From Areca catechu (lineage: Eukaryota; Streptophyta; Magnoliopsida; Arecales; Arecaceae), in assembly GCA_021397845.1 (NCBI GenBank), contig CM038044.1, positions 42,146,354 to 42,210,353 of the forward strand: a DNA stretch of 64,000 bases, read 5' to 3'. Shown one piece after another: positions 1-11,385 of this stretch; within the stretch, counting starts at the first letter, position 1, and each line of letters starts with the position of its first letter. The notes beneath the pieces were generated by a model that had not been told where the DNA came from, ran no database searches, and saw only the letters and a list, made by a program, of their open reading frames with translations. The position numbers and the translations under genes are program-made.

Positions 1-420
1 CAATCATCTCGATCATGTACAATACATGATCAGTGATTGAGGCCCCATCATGCATCCGTGCATTGTAGATGGCACAGGAGACCCTATACCTCTCAACGTC
101 GTCTGGTGTCCTGAAAGACTCCTTCAACCTTTGAAGGATTTCTTCCAATTGGGCTTCCTCGAATTTGTGACTAAACTTGTCATTCATCGTCGCTAACATA
201 ATGCATCGGATAGTGGTCTTGTCAGAGAGCCACTTCTAATAAGTGTCTCTAACAAATTCCCGAGTAGTGGCAGCAGGGATCTTAGGTCCGGATTCGATAT
301 CACATACAGGATTCGTTCGTGCTCCAGGATAATCCTGAGCCTTCGATACCAGCTATCGAAGTTGGGTCCATTGAGCTTCTCATTATCGAGTAGAGACCAG
401 AGAGATAGGTTAGAAGATAT
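1..420 (-). pseudogene. Ty1/copia gag fragment (element K1)
   Basis: Translating the minus strand gives an N-terminal Copia Gag (UBN2-type). A stretch with NEKLNGPNFDSWYRRLRIIL is followed by ATMNDKFSHKFEEAQLEEIL and ASITDHVLYMIEMI, all typical of plant Copia Gag, which forms the virus-like particle. The fragment runs off the left edge of the window, so the rest of gag-pol lies outside. It is broken: the first and second halves are in different frames, with the break around positions 240-300. At the place where related Gags start (418-420) the codon reads ATA rather than ATG. Its leader, primer-binding site and 5' LTR follow to the right, as expected for a minus-strand element. The family call is firm; the lineage within Copia is not. 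Confidence 0.8.
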
Positions 421-1245
421 CTGAAAGGAAAATCAAAGCTAATTAGTGTATATGAATTATTAACCTAAAGACATGAACTTTAGTCTAAAGGACCCTCCCA
501 CTATTTTGCACAGATTGGTAGCCTCTACCTCCAATCCGAGGAATTACTTTAATTCCTTAGCGGGTACTAGAGTCTGATAGATAACACATGAGCCCAACGT
601 TGGTCGACCCACTCATGCATGTCTAAAGGTAGGTTCTTCAACCGATTACTTCTCCAAGTAATCTCTAGTAATTGGGTTTTGCCCCAAGGAGCACTTCAAT
701 CGACCTTTGGACCTCCTATTGAAGGTCCCAGTCAGGTCTAACCATTAAAATGACAAAATTCAATGCTTCTAACTAACGAATGGTCAAGGTCGACTTTGGC
801 CGGCCCACCTAACCATCATTAAGAGAGTCGCACTGAGCCATCATATTAGGAATAGCAATTCCAAAATAGCCTAATGAACACCCAATCTTTGGATCTGTCG
901 ATGAATACCGAATTACTGGACACATTACTATCCCACTTAATGAGAGGCTAGGACTTAGTTATCCCTATAACTTTATCTTTTTAAGGACCTAATAATTTAT
1001 AGGGTTTTAACTTTAATGTGACAGACGAAGAGATGAGAAGATATAGATCAACCTCTTACTGACCACATCAGCAATCTAGGAGGGTTACACATAACTAATG
1101 ATCCATGAGCACCTAAAATTAGTCAAGACTGATTAATCTTGGGTGACAAGGGATAACTTGAGTCAATAAGCTATCTAATCAATCCTAATTAACCACATTG
1201 GCCGGGTAAGTGAGATCATGGATTGGGTTCTACCATTAACCGTCT

Positions 1246-1285
1246 TGCCTTAGACACCAACAGAGTTGGCCAGGTAAGAGATAGC
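1246..1285 (-). other. Leader hairpin motif 2 (K1 copy)
   Basis: The perfect stem CCAAC/GTTGG with a 3-nt loop (1257-1269) is preceded by TTAGACA and followed by CCAGGTAAG. The same arrangement occurs in the leaders of elements N, F, G, H and C, where the stem's fifth pair changes from C-G to T-A. Function is unknown; a role in the element RNA is inferred. Confidence 0.55.
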
Positions 1286-1727
1286 CCCAAAGAACCATGA
1301 TCACAATGCCAAACTTATCTCGACACCAATCGATTCATCAGACTCGATTAGACTAGCCTAAAGAATCGGGCTTTCCACTGAGCCATAAATTAGATCCATT
1401 TAGATTATGGACTAATCAATCTAACTATTAGATAGATCTAGAGAAGAAATCCTAACTCAACATTTGATTATATTAGTTCTCTAATTAGTCCAATACATCT
1501 AAACTTAGGTCCAACCCAATTAACAACCTAATAGAAGCTAACCCATGACCCTTAAGGCTTATTGAAATGATTTAAAATCTTTGAATCAAATTCCTAGAGT
1601 TCTTAGTCATTCTTAATTCTCAATTAAGTTTAATAGCCTTAAATAAATTAAAACAATTTTAATTTATCATGTAAAATAATTTTACAACAAATCAAAATTT
1701 GAATTCATTGTATTTCAGAATTTTCAT

Positions 1728-1978
1728 CCCAAGTGTTGACACTTCAGGAGCATGTGTCGACTCAAGGCTTGAGACAGAAAAAGAAAATAGAATGATCTAT
1801 TTTCTAGACATGCTCATGTGTCGACACTTCGAAAGTCAAGTATCGACACTTCAGGGTCAAGTGTCGACACTTCAGGGGCAAGTGTCGACACTTCAACCTG
1901 TCTCAGAAGAAAAACAGAAACCAGATCTCAGAAAATTTTTCCATGAGTCGATACTTCAAAGGCCAAGTGTCGACTCAC
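1728..1978. repeat. Array of AAGTGTCGACACTT-like palindromes
   Basis: About eight degenerate copies of a 14-bp palindrome centred on GTCGAC (some with TTGAC, ATCGAC or GTCGACTCA) are clustered here. At 1859-1892 two perfect copies are spaced 20 bp apart. The same core is found in the LTRs of elements A, D, E and P. Palindrome clusters are a known feature of Sirevirus non-coding DNA; here the cluster is in the leader. Confidence 0.75.
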
Positions 1979-2174
1979 AGCCTGAGATAATGAAAAAAAA
2001 ATAGTGATTTTAAATCTAATGTTTCTCCAAACATTCAATCAAAACATATCAAAACAATCATTTTAGATCTTATTTAAAGTTATTTTATGATCATTTCATT
2101 AGATTAAAATATTTTTAACCTACAATTTTCTTTCTTCTTATTTTCCTTTTCAAGAGTCAATCACAGCAGCATCC

Positions 2175-2255
2175 CTACATGCCATAGGAGATCCCATTGA
2201 ATGGAAAGAGAGGGTCTTGCAGCCCTACTTCTCTCCTATGACTTGATGGCCATGG
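2175..2255 (-). other. Leader structured RNA motif 1 (K1 copy)
   Basis: A closing stem CATAGGAGA (2183-2191) pairs perfectly with TCTCCTATG (2232-2240). Inside are two hairpins: AGGG/CCCT (2211-2214 with 2223-2226) and CCATT/AATGG (2194-2204). The motif ends about 90 nt from the primer-binding site. Matching versions in elements G and H change the paired bases together. This suggests a conserved RNA fold in the element's genomic RNA; the function is not known. Confidence 0.6.
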
Positions 2256-2339
2256 TGAAGCACTCAATCCAAGTACTTAAGAAAGAAAGGAGATGTTATT
2301 AGCATGCTAGCATCATTATACTACAAAAAGGAACCTGTT

Positions 2340-2351
2340 GCTCTGATACCA
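2340..2351 (-). other. Primer-binding site, initiator tRNA-Met type (K1)
   Basis: The minus strand reads TGGTATCAGAGC, the standard plant LTR-retrotransposon site complementary to the 3' end of initiator tRNA-Met. It lies one base from the start of the LTR. This fixes the element as minus-strand and the LTR to its right as the 5' LTR. Confidence 0.9.
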
Positions 2352-2352
2352 T

Positions 2353-4140
2353 TGAAGGTGAAAAATACCTACACCTAGCATACAATATGCAAGAAAAACG
2401 GGCAGAAAGATATGCATTTTAAAATATTTTTAAATCATGCACAATGGAAGTCTAGGTAAATAGATCTAAACGATTTACCGATCTGCCCGTAACAGGATCT
2501 AGTATAATGACCTAGCATGCATATAACATCAAAGTAAGAGAAATAGCAAATATAAAAGTACCAACCTTTATACCAAGAGAGAAGCAGTGGAAGTGTTGTA
2601 AGAAGGAGGAGGGTGCTCGAGCCACACACGCGTCTGGCCTTTACAGGATATCCACACCTGGGCTTGACTCTGATCAACTCTCTCGGAGTGCTAGCTCTTT
2701 GGGATCCTTGGCTGATCTTCTTCTTCTAGGAAGACTAAAAGGAAAGCAAGAATCCCTTTCCAAAACCTCTCTTTCCAAGACCTAGCTTGACTACTAGGTG
2801 CTCCACCCAATCCCTAGAACTCTTACAACCCTTCTCTATCTCTCTCAAAGTTTTCTCTTGCTGTTGTTGTAACCTTTGCATCCTATAGAATGACCCTCAT
2901 TTATAGGTGCAGCCATAAGAGGGAGAAGAAGGAAGGAGGAGAGATGAGGGAAAAGGATCAAGGTCATACCAAATGGGTCCAACCCAAAGAGATAAGTATG
3001 ACCTTCATACCATAAAACCTTGAAACCAAAATTGGTTTAAATTCAAAATTCAAACCAGGTCAAAACTTATCCAAAATCCTCCCACGAAATCCTTCCAGAA
3101 TATTAGTTCGTCATAGGAATTGTCGACACCCAAAAATTACCAAGTGTCGACAATTGGAACAAAGTCAATCATATTGACTTCGGGTGATGACAAATGGTTC
3201 CCAATCATCGATTAGCCACAAGATCAGATAGAAATCCTCTATAGTGTGTGACTCCATAGGTTTGAACACTAAGCCGGTAGCATTGGAACATTTTCAGTAC
3301 TAGTCAAAGTCCTCATCTAGCAATGATACCCGACGTCCGGATAGGTCGAAGATGCAGAGCACCTCACAAGAATCTCTGGCATATGGTTGCCGCATAATTC
3401 ATCCCTTTAACCTCACAATGCTCAGGATGACTTAGAATTCTACTGCCAACCCTAATTTGGTTTATCCAGATCATGTCTCAGCCTCACAAGTTCTGTGACT
3501 CCTCACAAGAACTACCCTGGTCAAGGTTTTGCTGAATTAAGACATAGTGAGTCATTCACTCCAAACTACTTGGAGAGGTCAATTCCATCTTGATCCACCA
3601 CCGCTCCACAAGTACTTAATCATACCCAGAAACCTTCCATCACTAGATTAGAAATCCAGGTAGTCTGGTACCAAAGTATAGTGAGTTGCTTGCAAGCTGC
3701 CATGGTAACCTTAGGTCTGAGGGACACATATACCCATATCCCTTCGCGAGCAACCCTTTGGCAAAAGGGAGCTCCACAGATGGTCACGTTCAATGAAATG
3801 TCACACATTTCACTTGTATATCACACCAGTGTCTCCACACTCCTTGGTTAAGAGGACAACCAACAAATGTGACATACAACAATCAATACTGGATACATCA
3901 TAGTCCTATAACAATGTATCATTTGGTTGTGAACCAGTTTAAAAACTATTTGATATATCCTCTCTATATCAAACAATGTAGTTCTAAGGACTCCATCATG
4001 CAAGAGTTCATTTCAGAAAAATATAAATATGATGAACAACCAAAAATAACTTTTATTTATTAAAGAATTCATATATAAAGTACAAGATAGCACAACCATC
4101 TATAGCCTAGACGATTGGCTTTGGAACACAATTCCCAACG
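2353..4140 (-). repeat. 5' LTR of Copia element K1
   Basis: This LTR of about 1.79 kb begins TGAAGG just after the primer-binding site and ends ...CCCAACG, where CA would be expected. Its right end resembles the end of the B LTR at 49277 (an ATTGGCT core followed by CCTAACA). A TATA-like sequence on the minus strand (TATAAATG, complement of 2899-2906) could mark the transcription start. Two GTCGAC palindromes lie near 3121 and 3145. K1 is inserted into the L-rev LTR, whose left part must lie beyond the window. Short open frames in this LTR look like chance. Confidence 0.75.
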
Positions 4141-5237
4141 TTAACATCCTAGGTCAATTTCCGAATGTGTGTGACCCTTTGCGTTCTACATCTAGCCAGC
4201 AGTAGGTCTAGGTTCTAGCCAATTCGATCCAATCGAATCTAATTGACCTAATTAGGTCAAATTGAACTGACCTAAGTTGCCAATTCGAACCAGCTTTCAA
4301 ATTGACTCATGAATTCAATCCAATTGATTCATGAAAATCCATAAGAAATGATTGATGTCTAGCAACGTGTCATGCTTATCCAAAAGATGAGAAATCTGAT
4401 AAAAATTATCAAAATACCCTTCAGTAGAAAGTTACCGTGTAATTTAATATTTCGATCTCCCTTTATCCTGAATAAGTGATGGGTATGGATAATTATCAAA
4501 CCCTAGCACTTAGTCTTTTAGAATCTCACTTCGATAATGATGACTCTACTAATGACTTATTAGAAATCACTTCTAATCTCATTCTACTTTTATCAAAGAC
4601 TCCCTGAGTCATCAATCGAAAGATTACTTGGGATAACACTTCCTTTTACTAGAAATGATCGATTCCTTGTTGATCCACTAACATCTTTCATACTCCTTCC
4701 ACCATATCCAAGAACACCTTGTAATGACTCAATGTCATGAGTGAGTATGAACCAAAACATGGCTTAGTGTACATGAGGAACCATGATGATCTTAGGTCTA
4801 AAGATCACTTGCACAACTCCCACTATGAAAACTTTTATAAGATATTCTCAATGCGGATCAGTTTAGTGAACTCATACCCTGATGAGCATCCTTATCCTTG
4901 TATTGGTGTCTCTACACAAGTGGTTATAAGACCAACCACCCTCTCCATCGAGCATACATAGGATAAGCTAGTCTTTCCGGAAGTATCGATCCCCGAATCG
5001 ATGATCCTATGAATAGAAATCTTTTAGATTAGGATTTATAGAAACTTAGGTCTCATTATTATGATCTCTATCATAACTCTAATTCTATTGCCCTATCTAT
5101 GGAGTTCATCATAATCTTTAAATAAGACACAACAGTATGATAAAATAAAATGCCTTTATTAATATTATAATGTCATACATGAGTCGAAAGATTACTAAAT
5201 ACTCTTATAAAGATTGGCTTTTAGGGCATTTTTTTCA
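4141..5237 (-). repeat. LTR fragment, family L, minus orientation (L-rev)
   Basis: This aligns along its length to the right part of solo LTR L (about 21900-23012), including the block around TGACCTAATTAGGTCAAATTG and the end GATTGGCTTTTAGGGCATTT. It is cut on the left by K1 and ends with CA at 5237. After it, family-L sequence resumes in the opposite orientation, so L-rev appears to be inserted inside L-fwd. The expected TSD would be TCCAT (5238-5242); its left copy is outside the window. Confidence 0.65.
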
Positions 5238-6844
5238 TCCATGCCCATCACTTAATTGAGATACAGGAAGATTGAAGGATTGAATTGCATAACTTTCCAC
5301 TAAAGGATATTTTGGTAATTTTTATCAAATTTCATATCTTTCGGGTAAGCATAACACATTGCTAGATGTCAATCATGTCTTGTAGGTTTTTATGAATCAA
5401 TTCAATTGGATTTATGAGTCAATTCGGAAGCTAGTTCAAATTGGTAACTTAGGTCAGCTCAATTTGACCTAATTAGGTCAATCAAGTTTGATTGGAACGA
5501 ATTAGCTTGGACCTAAACCTACTGCTGGCTAGATGTGGAACCCAAAGTATCACACACATCAGGGAATTCACCAAGAAAGTCAATTGGATTTTTATTAAGA
5601 TCATGGGATCCTAATTGGCTAGCTAATTGATATACTAGCATATGTTGGCTAGCCCAACTCCTAACCCAATTGGATTGGGTCTAGTTGCTTGTTATTCGAG
5701 CTAACCAATTTAAGTAGAAATTAAATTAGGTTGAGTCCTAAGCAGGCAGCCTAATTCAGATTTTATTTGAATTTTTATTGGACTTATCTTAATTTATGGA
5801 AAAGTCCATGTTGGCATGGACTCTTGGGTGCTAATTTGATTTCACGCCAATATTGGTATATGCAGAAGGACAAAGAGTCTTTCTGCCAGTCAGACACTAG
5901 TCCTAGATAAGGGCTAAGGCCCTCATCCTAATCTCCATGCCTTTTTGAAGTATTTTTTAACTATCAAAAGATGGAAATTTCATGGAAGGAGGTTGGCGCA
6001 ATATGAAAGGTCGCGGCCCTTCATGGATTGGCGCTAAAACACATTACGGAGTCCTTCTATTTGAAGGCTCTCAGATATCCATTGCATTCCTTCATACTTC
6101 CATGACTTTTGGCACTTTAAATGATCGATAATTAACATGTGTCAAGAGATTAAAATGATGGAAAAATCGAAGAGACATTTATATATCTCTTGGTTTATGA
6201 AAGGGTGTATCATGATAAGTCTGTCCATCCAATAAGACTCCTTCTCATTGAAGGATCTTATCAGATGGCTATAGAAGAGGCATATCAGGCACCCCATCCT
6301 ACTCTATATACGGCATCGGTGTTTTAATGCCAGAGTACTTCAAATTTCCATCGAAAAACCCAACTTGCTATTTTATCTTCCTCCCCCCTTAAGACAAGGT
6401 TTCTCCTTTTAAGACAAAGCTTGTTCTTTAGAGACAAGGCTAGTCTTTTAAGACAAGAGCCTAAGAAGAAAAATAGAGGGAATATTCAGGATTCAAGAGA
6501 GGATATAGAGAGATATCTGAGTGCCCTATAGGAGGGTAGGGAGTCCAGCAGGGAAGAAAGTCCAAAAGGCTGCCAAAAGAGTCCCAGTCAAACAAGCAAT
6601 TATTATAGGAGTGCTTCCTTGGTCTGGTTCTTGTATGGTTTACCTTTAAAGGGCATGTACTTGTGTGCCTCATGGAAGTAAAAGATAATAGCACTCTAGG
6701 TATTCTTCTATAGCCCTAAAGTTTAGATTTATTATTTGTTATGAATAGGTGGTCCTAGGATTTAAGGTTCCGACCGGTTAGGGTTTCAAAAATGAAAATT
6801 TTAAAACCCGATCTTTCACTGTGTTCGGCCCGAGGAATCCAACA
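5238..6844 (+). repeat. LTR fragment, family L, plus orientation (L-fwd)
   Basis: This is the reverse complement of most of the family-L LTR, starting at the block that reads CCCATCACTTAATT and running to an ACA end near 6844. It lacks its first ~750 bp, which should lie left of the window if L-rev and K1 are nested in it. A TATATA-type box occurs near 6303. I see no credible gene. Confidence 0.6.
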
Positions 6845-7629
6845 AGATGACTATACTCAATCATTTATTTATTATAAGGAATTTAATAAATAAATAAATA
6901 ATCTCACTATTTTTTTGAATCTCTCACACTCCTTAGTGGAGATGCGGTGTGACTAGGGTTCCTAGCAGGTATTATGGTCCCATCGATCTACATGCACCTC
7001 AACTAATAGTTACTAATAACATGCAAACCAAAGAGTGGACAACTCATGTCCAATGCTTTTCAAGCAAATTATAGTGACTTGATCTTAAGTTATTTGGGCT
7101 CACCTAATAGTTATTGCCCATACTCCTTGGTTATGTCCAACCCACCATTCAATGTGGAAGTGAAGCTATCATTGGATCCCTCACCAAATAGTTATTAGGC
7201 CCAACCCGATCTTCATCACATAACATCTCATGTTTAATAGAGTGGTTGAACCCCTTTGATGTAATTGAACCACAATATCCAACCAAGAGCAATTAATACC
7301 TAAGAGATGCCCGCATCTCTACAATGGTGGAAGACCTATGGATTTAATATTTATAACTAGGTTTAGGTTTGGGTCTCATCTAAATTAGTCAGCACATCTT
7401 ATGCCTGACTAACTCGGTTTAGGTTAGCACATCTTATATCTGACTAAGCCTGATTAGGTTAAAACATCTTATGTCTGACTAGCCCAATTATGGATAACCC
7501 ATCTCATGTCTGACTCACCAGGTTTAAGTCAGCACATCTCATATCTAACAATCCTTGTTCATGTTAGTATATCTCATGTCTAACAAACCTAGGTAACATA
7601 GGTGAACTTGAATCAATAAACAACCTAAT
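6845..7629 (-). other. Leader of Copia element N, distal part
   Basis: This non-coding stretch is AT-rich at its left edge (an AAAT microsatellite near 6885-6902). It resembles other Copia leaders and holds a degenerate tandem repeat at 7385-7605. It is interrupted at 7629 by LTR D and continues at 19986, then at 23013 after LTR L, up to a primer-binding site at 23636. No gene seen. Confidence 0.5.
7385..7605. repeat. Degenerate ~36-bp tandem repeat
   Basis: About six copies of a unit containing CACATCTTATGTCTGACTA, separated by a variable GCCCAGTTTAGGTTAG-like spacer, follow each other. Copies differ by several substitutions, so the array is old. It lies inside the N leader, directly beside the insertion point of LTR D. 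Confidence 0.7.
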
Positions 7630-8425
7630 TGTTGACTCTGGTCTTGATTTTGATGATTGACAAAATGTTTAAGTATATATGAGTACTAATTATATTTTTA
7701 AGTATGTTTATTAGATCTTAGTACTCATCTATGTTGAATGAAGAAACACATATTTTTTGGTTGAAGAACGTCCTTAAATTAATGGAAAATCAAGTTATAA
7801 GGACTTTGGAACATAAGGAAGAATTGAAAGGACTTAAAGTTTGATTTTGGAGAGGTTTTAGCAAGTTTCAACACTGGCACAAGCAAGTGTCGACTCATGA
7901 AGAAGTTCAAGTGTCGACTCAAGGCCTGAGAACAAGAAAAATATAGAACTACGAAAATCCAGAATTTTTGTCTTGAGCTGACTCAAGTCTTGACACTTGA
8001 GTGTCGACTCACCAGAAGTGTTGACACTTAAGTGTCGACTCACCAATCTCAAGTGTAGACACTTGACTGTAACGGCTAGTTTTCAAAAGCTACAGAACTT
8101 CTCCAACTTGTTTCAAATGGCTATATTTTTATTGTTTGCTTTGGCTCCTTAGTTTTGATGATTAACAAAAGGTTGAGTATATGTTTGGACTAATGTTTCA
8201 TCTCAAGATAAAGTTTCAGGACTTAAGTTATTCAAAAAGAGTACTAAGAGTACAATGATGAAACCAAGCTTGCCTGATTTTGGAAAAGAGCTCTTCTACC
8301 TTGAACAAGATCAAATTTCTCATATTGGACCTTCTTGTTAAGAAGTAATTGACAAAAGAAACAAAGGCTTAGAGAAACTCAAGCATGGCACGCACCTCTC
8401 TAGAGTTTCAGAAAATTTCAGATCA

Positions 8426-8718
8426 GAGGTCGACCACCAAAGGTCGACACCTTGTCAAAGGACGACCACCAGAGGTCGACTCATGAAGAGAAGAAAAGTT
8501 CAGCAAGGCCGGCATGGCAAAATTTCAGTGGCAAGCTTCAGAGATCGACACCTGAGGTCAACAACTGTCCAGAGGTCGACACTAGAGGTCGACTCATTGC
8601 CTGAGAAATCAAACTGGGCAGAACTATGGTTTTCTGGATTTTTGCCTAAGATAAACTGGAGGTCGACTCATGAGGTCGACACTTGATCCAGAGGTCGACT
8701 CATGAGGTCGACTCATGG
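8426..8718. repeat. GAGGTCGAC palindrome array in LTR A
   Basis: About ten GTCGAC cores appear in roughly 290 bp, many in the paired form GAGGTCGACTCATGAGGTCGACAC. The counterpart in the 3' LTR is 17997-18274. The two copies differ by a 13-bp indel inside the array, showing that the repeats are unstable. The array lies upstream of the TATA-like site, where promoter or enhancer elements would sit; that role is inferred. Confidence 0.8.
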
Positions 8719-9149
8719 CATAACGGCTAGTTTTTCTGAACTTTTGATTTGATTTCTAACGGCCATAAACGACCATATTTTTTATTCTAACAGTCTTGTG
8801 GAGTTGTTTCAGCTTGAATGAGGTATTTAACCTCCACCAAACTTCAAAAAAGACAATGAGACAAAGTGAAAAAGTTTAGAGTGAAAGTACAAAGCCTTCA
8901 ATCAATTCCAAGCCAAAAAGAATGAGAAAACCAAGAGATTCCTTAGCCAAAAGCTTTCCATCTTTGAGGAATCCAACTTTCAAGTATTTGGCATTTAGTG
9001 AGGTCCAAAGATTCCAAGAGAAAGGCTTGAAGAGTCTACATCAAGAGCTATATCGAATTACTTTTTGCTCAAAAGGAGTTTGTCTTGTTTTTATTCATTA
9101 TATTCATATTCTATTTATGGTAGGCTAGTTTCAAGGGAATTTGAAACTA

Positions 9150-9299
9150 GTGTGAGGTTTGTTGGTGAGCCAATTGACAAAACCAACTAGGGTTGCTTGT
9201 AAGCCCAAAGCCAAAACAAGTGTGTGAGGTTTGTTGGTGAGCCAATTGATAAAACCAACTAGGGTTGCTTGTAAGCCCAAAGCCAAAACAAGTGTGTAA
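9150..9299 (+). repeat. 72-bp tandem duplication in LTR A
   Basis: Two nearly identical 72-bp units begin at 9150 and 9222, each containing GGTTTGTTGGTGAGCC and ending CCAAAACAA, with a partial third unit. The same pair occurs in the 3' LTR from 18707. Related but longer-diverged units occur in LTR D at 19490-19700. Confidence 0.85.
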
Positions 9300-9609
9300 G
9301 GTTTTGACTTGTGAGCCTGGTAAAACAAGTCGGCTGTAATCTAAAGATTATAGTGGAAATTCCTAAGTGGAGCTTGGGGAGTGGATGTAGGTGCTAGGTG
9401 CACCGAACCACTATACTTCTTGTGTGTTTGCATTGCTTTACTCTTTATCTTCTTTTGCTCTTTAATTGTTGTTTTATTTCATTACTTCTGTTGCACAATT
9501 ACTTTAGCACTATCACTCTTCACCTTTGAACTTGATAGCACATATATTGCTTTAATTTTTAAAATACCCAATTCACCCCCCCTCTTGGGCACCATATCTG
9601 GGCAACAAG

Positions 9610-9621
9610 TGGTATCAGAGC
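9610..9621 (+). other. Primer-binding site, initiator tRNA-Met type (A)
   Basis: TGGTATCAGAGC starts 2 bp after the 5' LTR end and matches the initiator tRNA-Met 3' end in the usual plant form. It primes minus-strand DNA synthesis. Confidence 0.95.
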
Positions 9622-9682
9622 ACCGGTACTCTCTTGTAGGTCCAACGATCTTGAGTGAAAGATCATAGCCGCCCCAATTGGA

Positions 9683-11385
9683 ATGGGTGTAGTTGAAGGA
9701 CAAGCATCAAATCGCCCTCCTTTCTTTAATGGCACAAACTACACATATTGGAAAACTCGTATGCGTATTTATTTACAAGCTGTAGATTATCATATATGGA
9801 GAATAATTACTAAAGGGCCTCATCAGCCCACTCACTTGGTTAATGGCATTATCACCCCAAAATCTGAAGAAGAATAGGATGACAATGACATCAAACACGC
9901 TGAGTTAAATGCTAAGGCGATGAATTTGCTATTCTGTGCACTTGACCCTAGTGAATTCAACAGAATATCAAATTGTATTTCCGCCAAAGAAATTTGGGAT
10001 ACACTTGAGGTTACCCATGAGGGTACACACCAAGTGAAGACCACAAAGATGAACATGCTCATTCATACATATGAGATGTTCAGGATGGAACCAACTGAAA
10101 GTATCAGTGAAATGTATACTAGATTTACAAATATAGTAAATGGTATGAGGAGTTTGGGAAAAATTATATCTAATGGTGAACTGGTTAACAAACTTCTCAG
10201 GTCTCTTTCGGCTTCATGGGATGCGAAAGTAACAGCCATAGAAAAAGCCAAGGATGTCAATACTCTACCTCTTGAGCAGCTTCTTGGATCACTGATGACT
10301 TACGAGCTTTCACTAAAGCAGAAGACAGTGGACAATGACAAGAAAAAGAAAGCCATAGCCTTCAAGTCCACTACAAAGGAAGAGTCAAGTGATGAATCAG
10401 AAGAAGAAGCTGATGATGATGAGACAGCCCTCATTACAAGGAAATTCAAAAGATTCATGAGAAAGAAGAAGGGCTTCTACAAGAAATGGCCACAAAAAGG
10501 TGATCACAATAAAGAAAAAGAGAAAGAAAAAGAAAGGGATCCACCCATCTGCTTCGAGTGCAAGAAGCCTGGACATTATAAAATGGATTGCCCTTTGCTT
10601 AAAAAGAGTCGAAGGATGTTGAGAAAGAAAGCCATGATGGCTACCTGGAGTGAGAGTGAGGACTCCAGCAGTGATGAAGAGCAGCAGGTAGTCGCCAACC
10701 TGTGTTTCATGGCCAATGAAGATAATGAGGTAAATTCTGAACCTGAAATTGAATTTACTTTTAATGAATTGCATGATGCTTTTGATGATTTAGTTATGGA
10801 ATATGAAAAATTAAAACTGAAAAATAAGAAATTAAGAAAGCTAAATCTTGAGCTTACCAAAAATTCAGAAAAGTTTTCAACTGAAATTGAAGATTTAATT
10901 CAAGAAAACAAGAAATTAACTGAACATGTAAAGACCTTGAAAATGATAAGGATAATCTTTTAAAAGAAAATGATTCTTTGAAAAATAATAGAAGTCTTAA
11001 AACTAATGAGAAAATTGAAAAACAAAACAAAGAACTATTGCTTCAAAACAAGAATTATAAAGAAGAGTTAGAAAAAGTAAAACCTTTTGTAGAAAAGTTT
11101 ACTTTTAGTTCAGAAAAATTAAGCATGCTTTTAAATAGTCAACATGCAGTGTTTAACAAAGCTGGACTTGGATTTAAGCCACACAATCAGCAAAAATTTT
11201 ACAAAAACTTTTTCATACCTGCATCTTCTAATGTTACCTGCTATGCATGTGGTAAGTTAGGACATAAATCATATATTTGTAATAAAAGAAAATTAAATAC
11301 CTTTGGAAGGATTTGGGTTCCAAAGGAACTAATTTGACTAACCCTAAAGGACCCAAGATGACTTGGGTACCTAAAGTTTCAACTT
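9683..11385 (+). pseudogene. gag: gag of Sirevirus A
   Basis: This encodes the structural Gag that assembles the particle and binds RNA. It opens at an ATG (9683) 61 bp after the primer site with PPFFNGTNYTYWKTRM, typical of UBN2/DUF4219 Copia Gag. The capsid-like part runs to about 10320, followed by an acidic stretch and a lysine-rich stretch. A first CCHC knuckle is at 10550-10591 (C-x2-C-x4-H-x4-C), then a second acidic region, a long coiled-coil (about 10770-11110) and a second CCHC knuckle at 11239-11280. Breaks: an in-frame TAG at 9875-9877, a frame change near 10945-10960 and another near 11335. The reading then ends at TGA 11383-11385, just before pol. Double knuckles plus coiled-coil are Sirevirus features. 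Confidence 0.88.

Larger units (their letters stand above)
421..2339 (-). other. 5' untranslated leader of Copia element K1
   Basis: About 1.9 kb without a credible gene lies between the K1 gag start and its primer-binding site. It holds a CCAAC/GTTGG hairpin motif at 1257-1269, an array of GTCGAC palindromes at 1728-1978, and a folded leader motif at 2175-2255. A 101-codon open frame across 1699-2004 is only the translation of the palindrome array. I see no other gene-like structure. Confidence 0.65.
8133..9607 (+). repeat. 5' LTR of element A
   Basis: This 1,475-bp LTR runs from TGTTTGC to GGGCAACA. It contains a dense GTCGAC array (8426-8718), a possible TATA element TATTTAA (8824-8830), then a 72-bp tandem duplication (9150-9293). 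The primer-binding site follows 2 bp after its end. The first bases read TGTTTG versus TGTTGG in the 3' copy. Confidence 0.93.

Noticed and set aside
1699..2004. 101-codon open frame with repeated STLQGQV
   Set aside because: It is the translation of the GTCGAC palindrome array in an untranslated leader; the periodic protein reflects DNA repeats.
4141..6844. Fold-back DNA transposon or large genomic palindrome
   Set aside because: The arms are not symmetric about the junction: one arm ends at an LTR terminus while the other resumes mid-LTR, as in nested insertion.
8426..8718. Regularly spaced repeats resembling a CRISPR array
   Set aside because: Spacing is irregular, units are palindromic variants inside an LTR, there are no unique spacers or cas genes, and the DNA is from a plant.
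9610..9621. tRNA gene fragments suggested by TGGTATCAGAGC
   Set aside because: This and the other copies are primer-binding sites complementary to the tRNA 3' end; no cloverleaf or A/B boxes are present.
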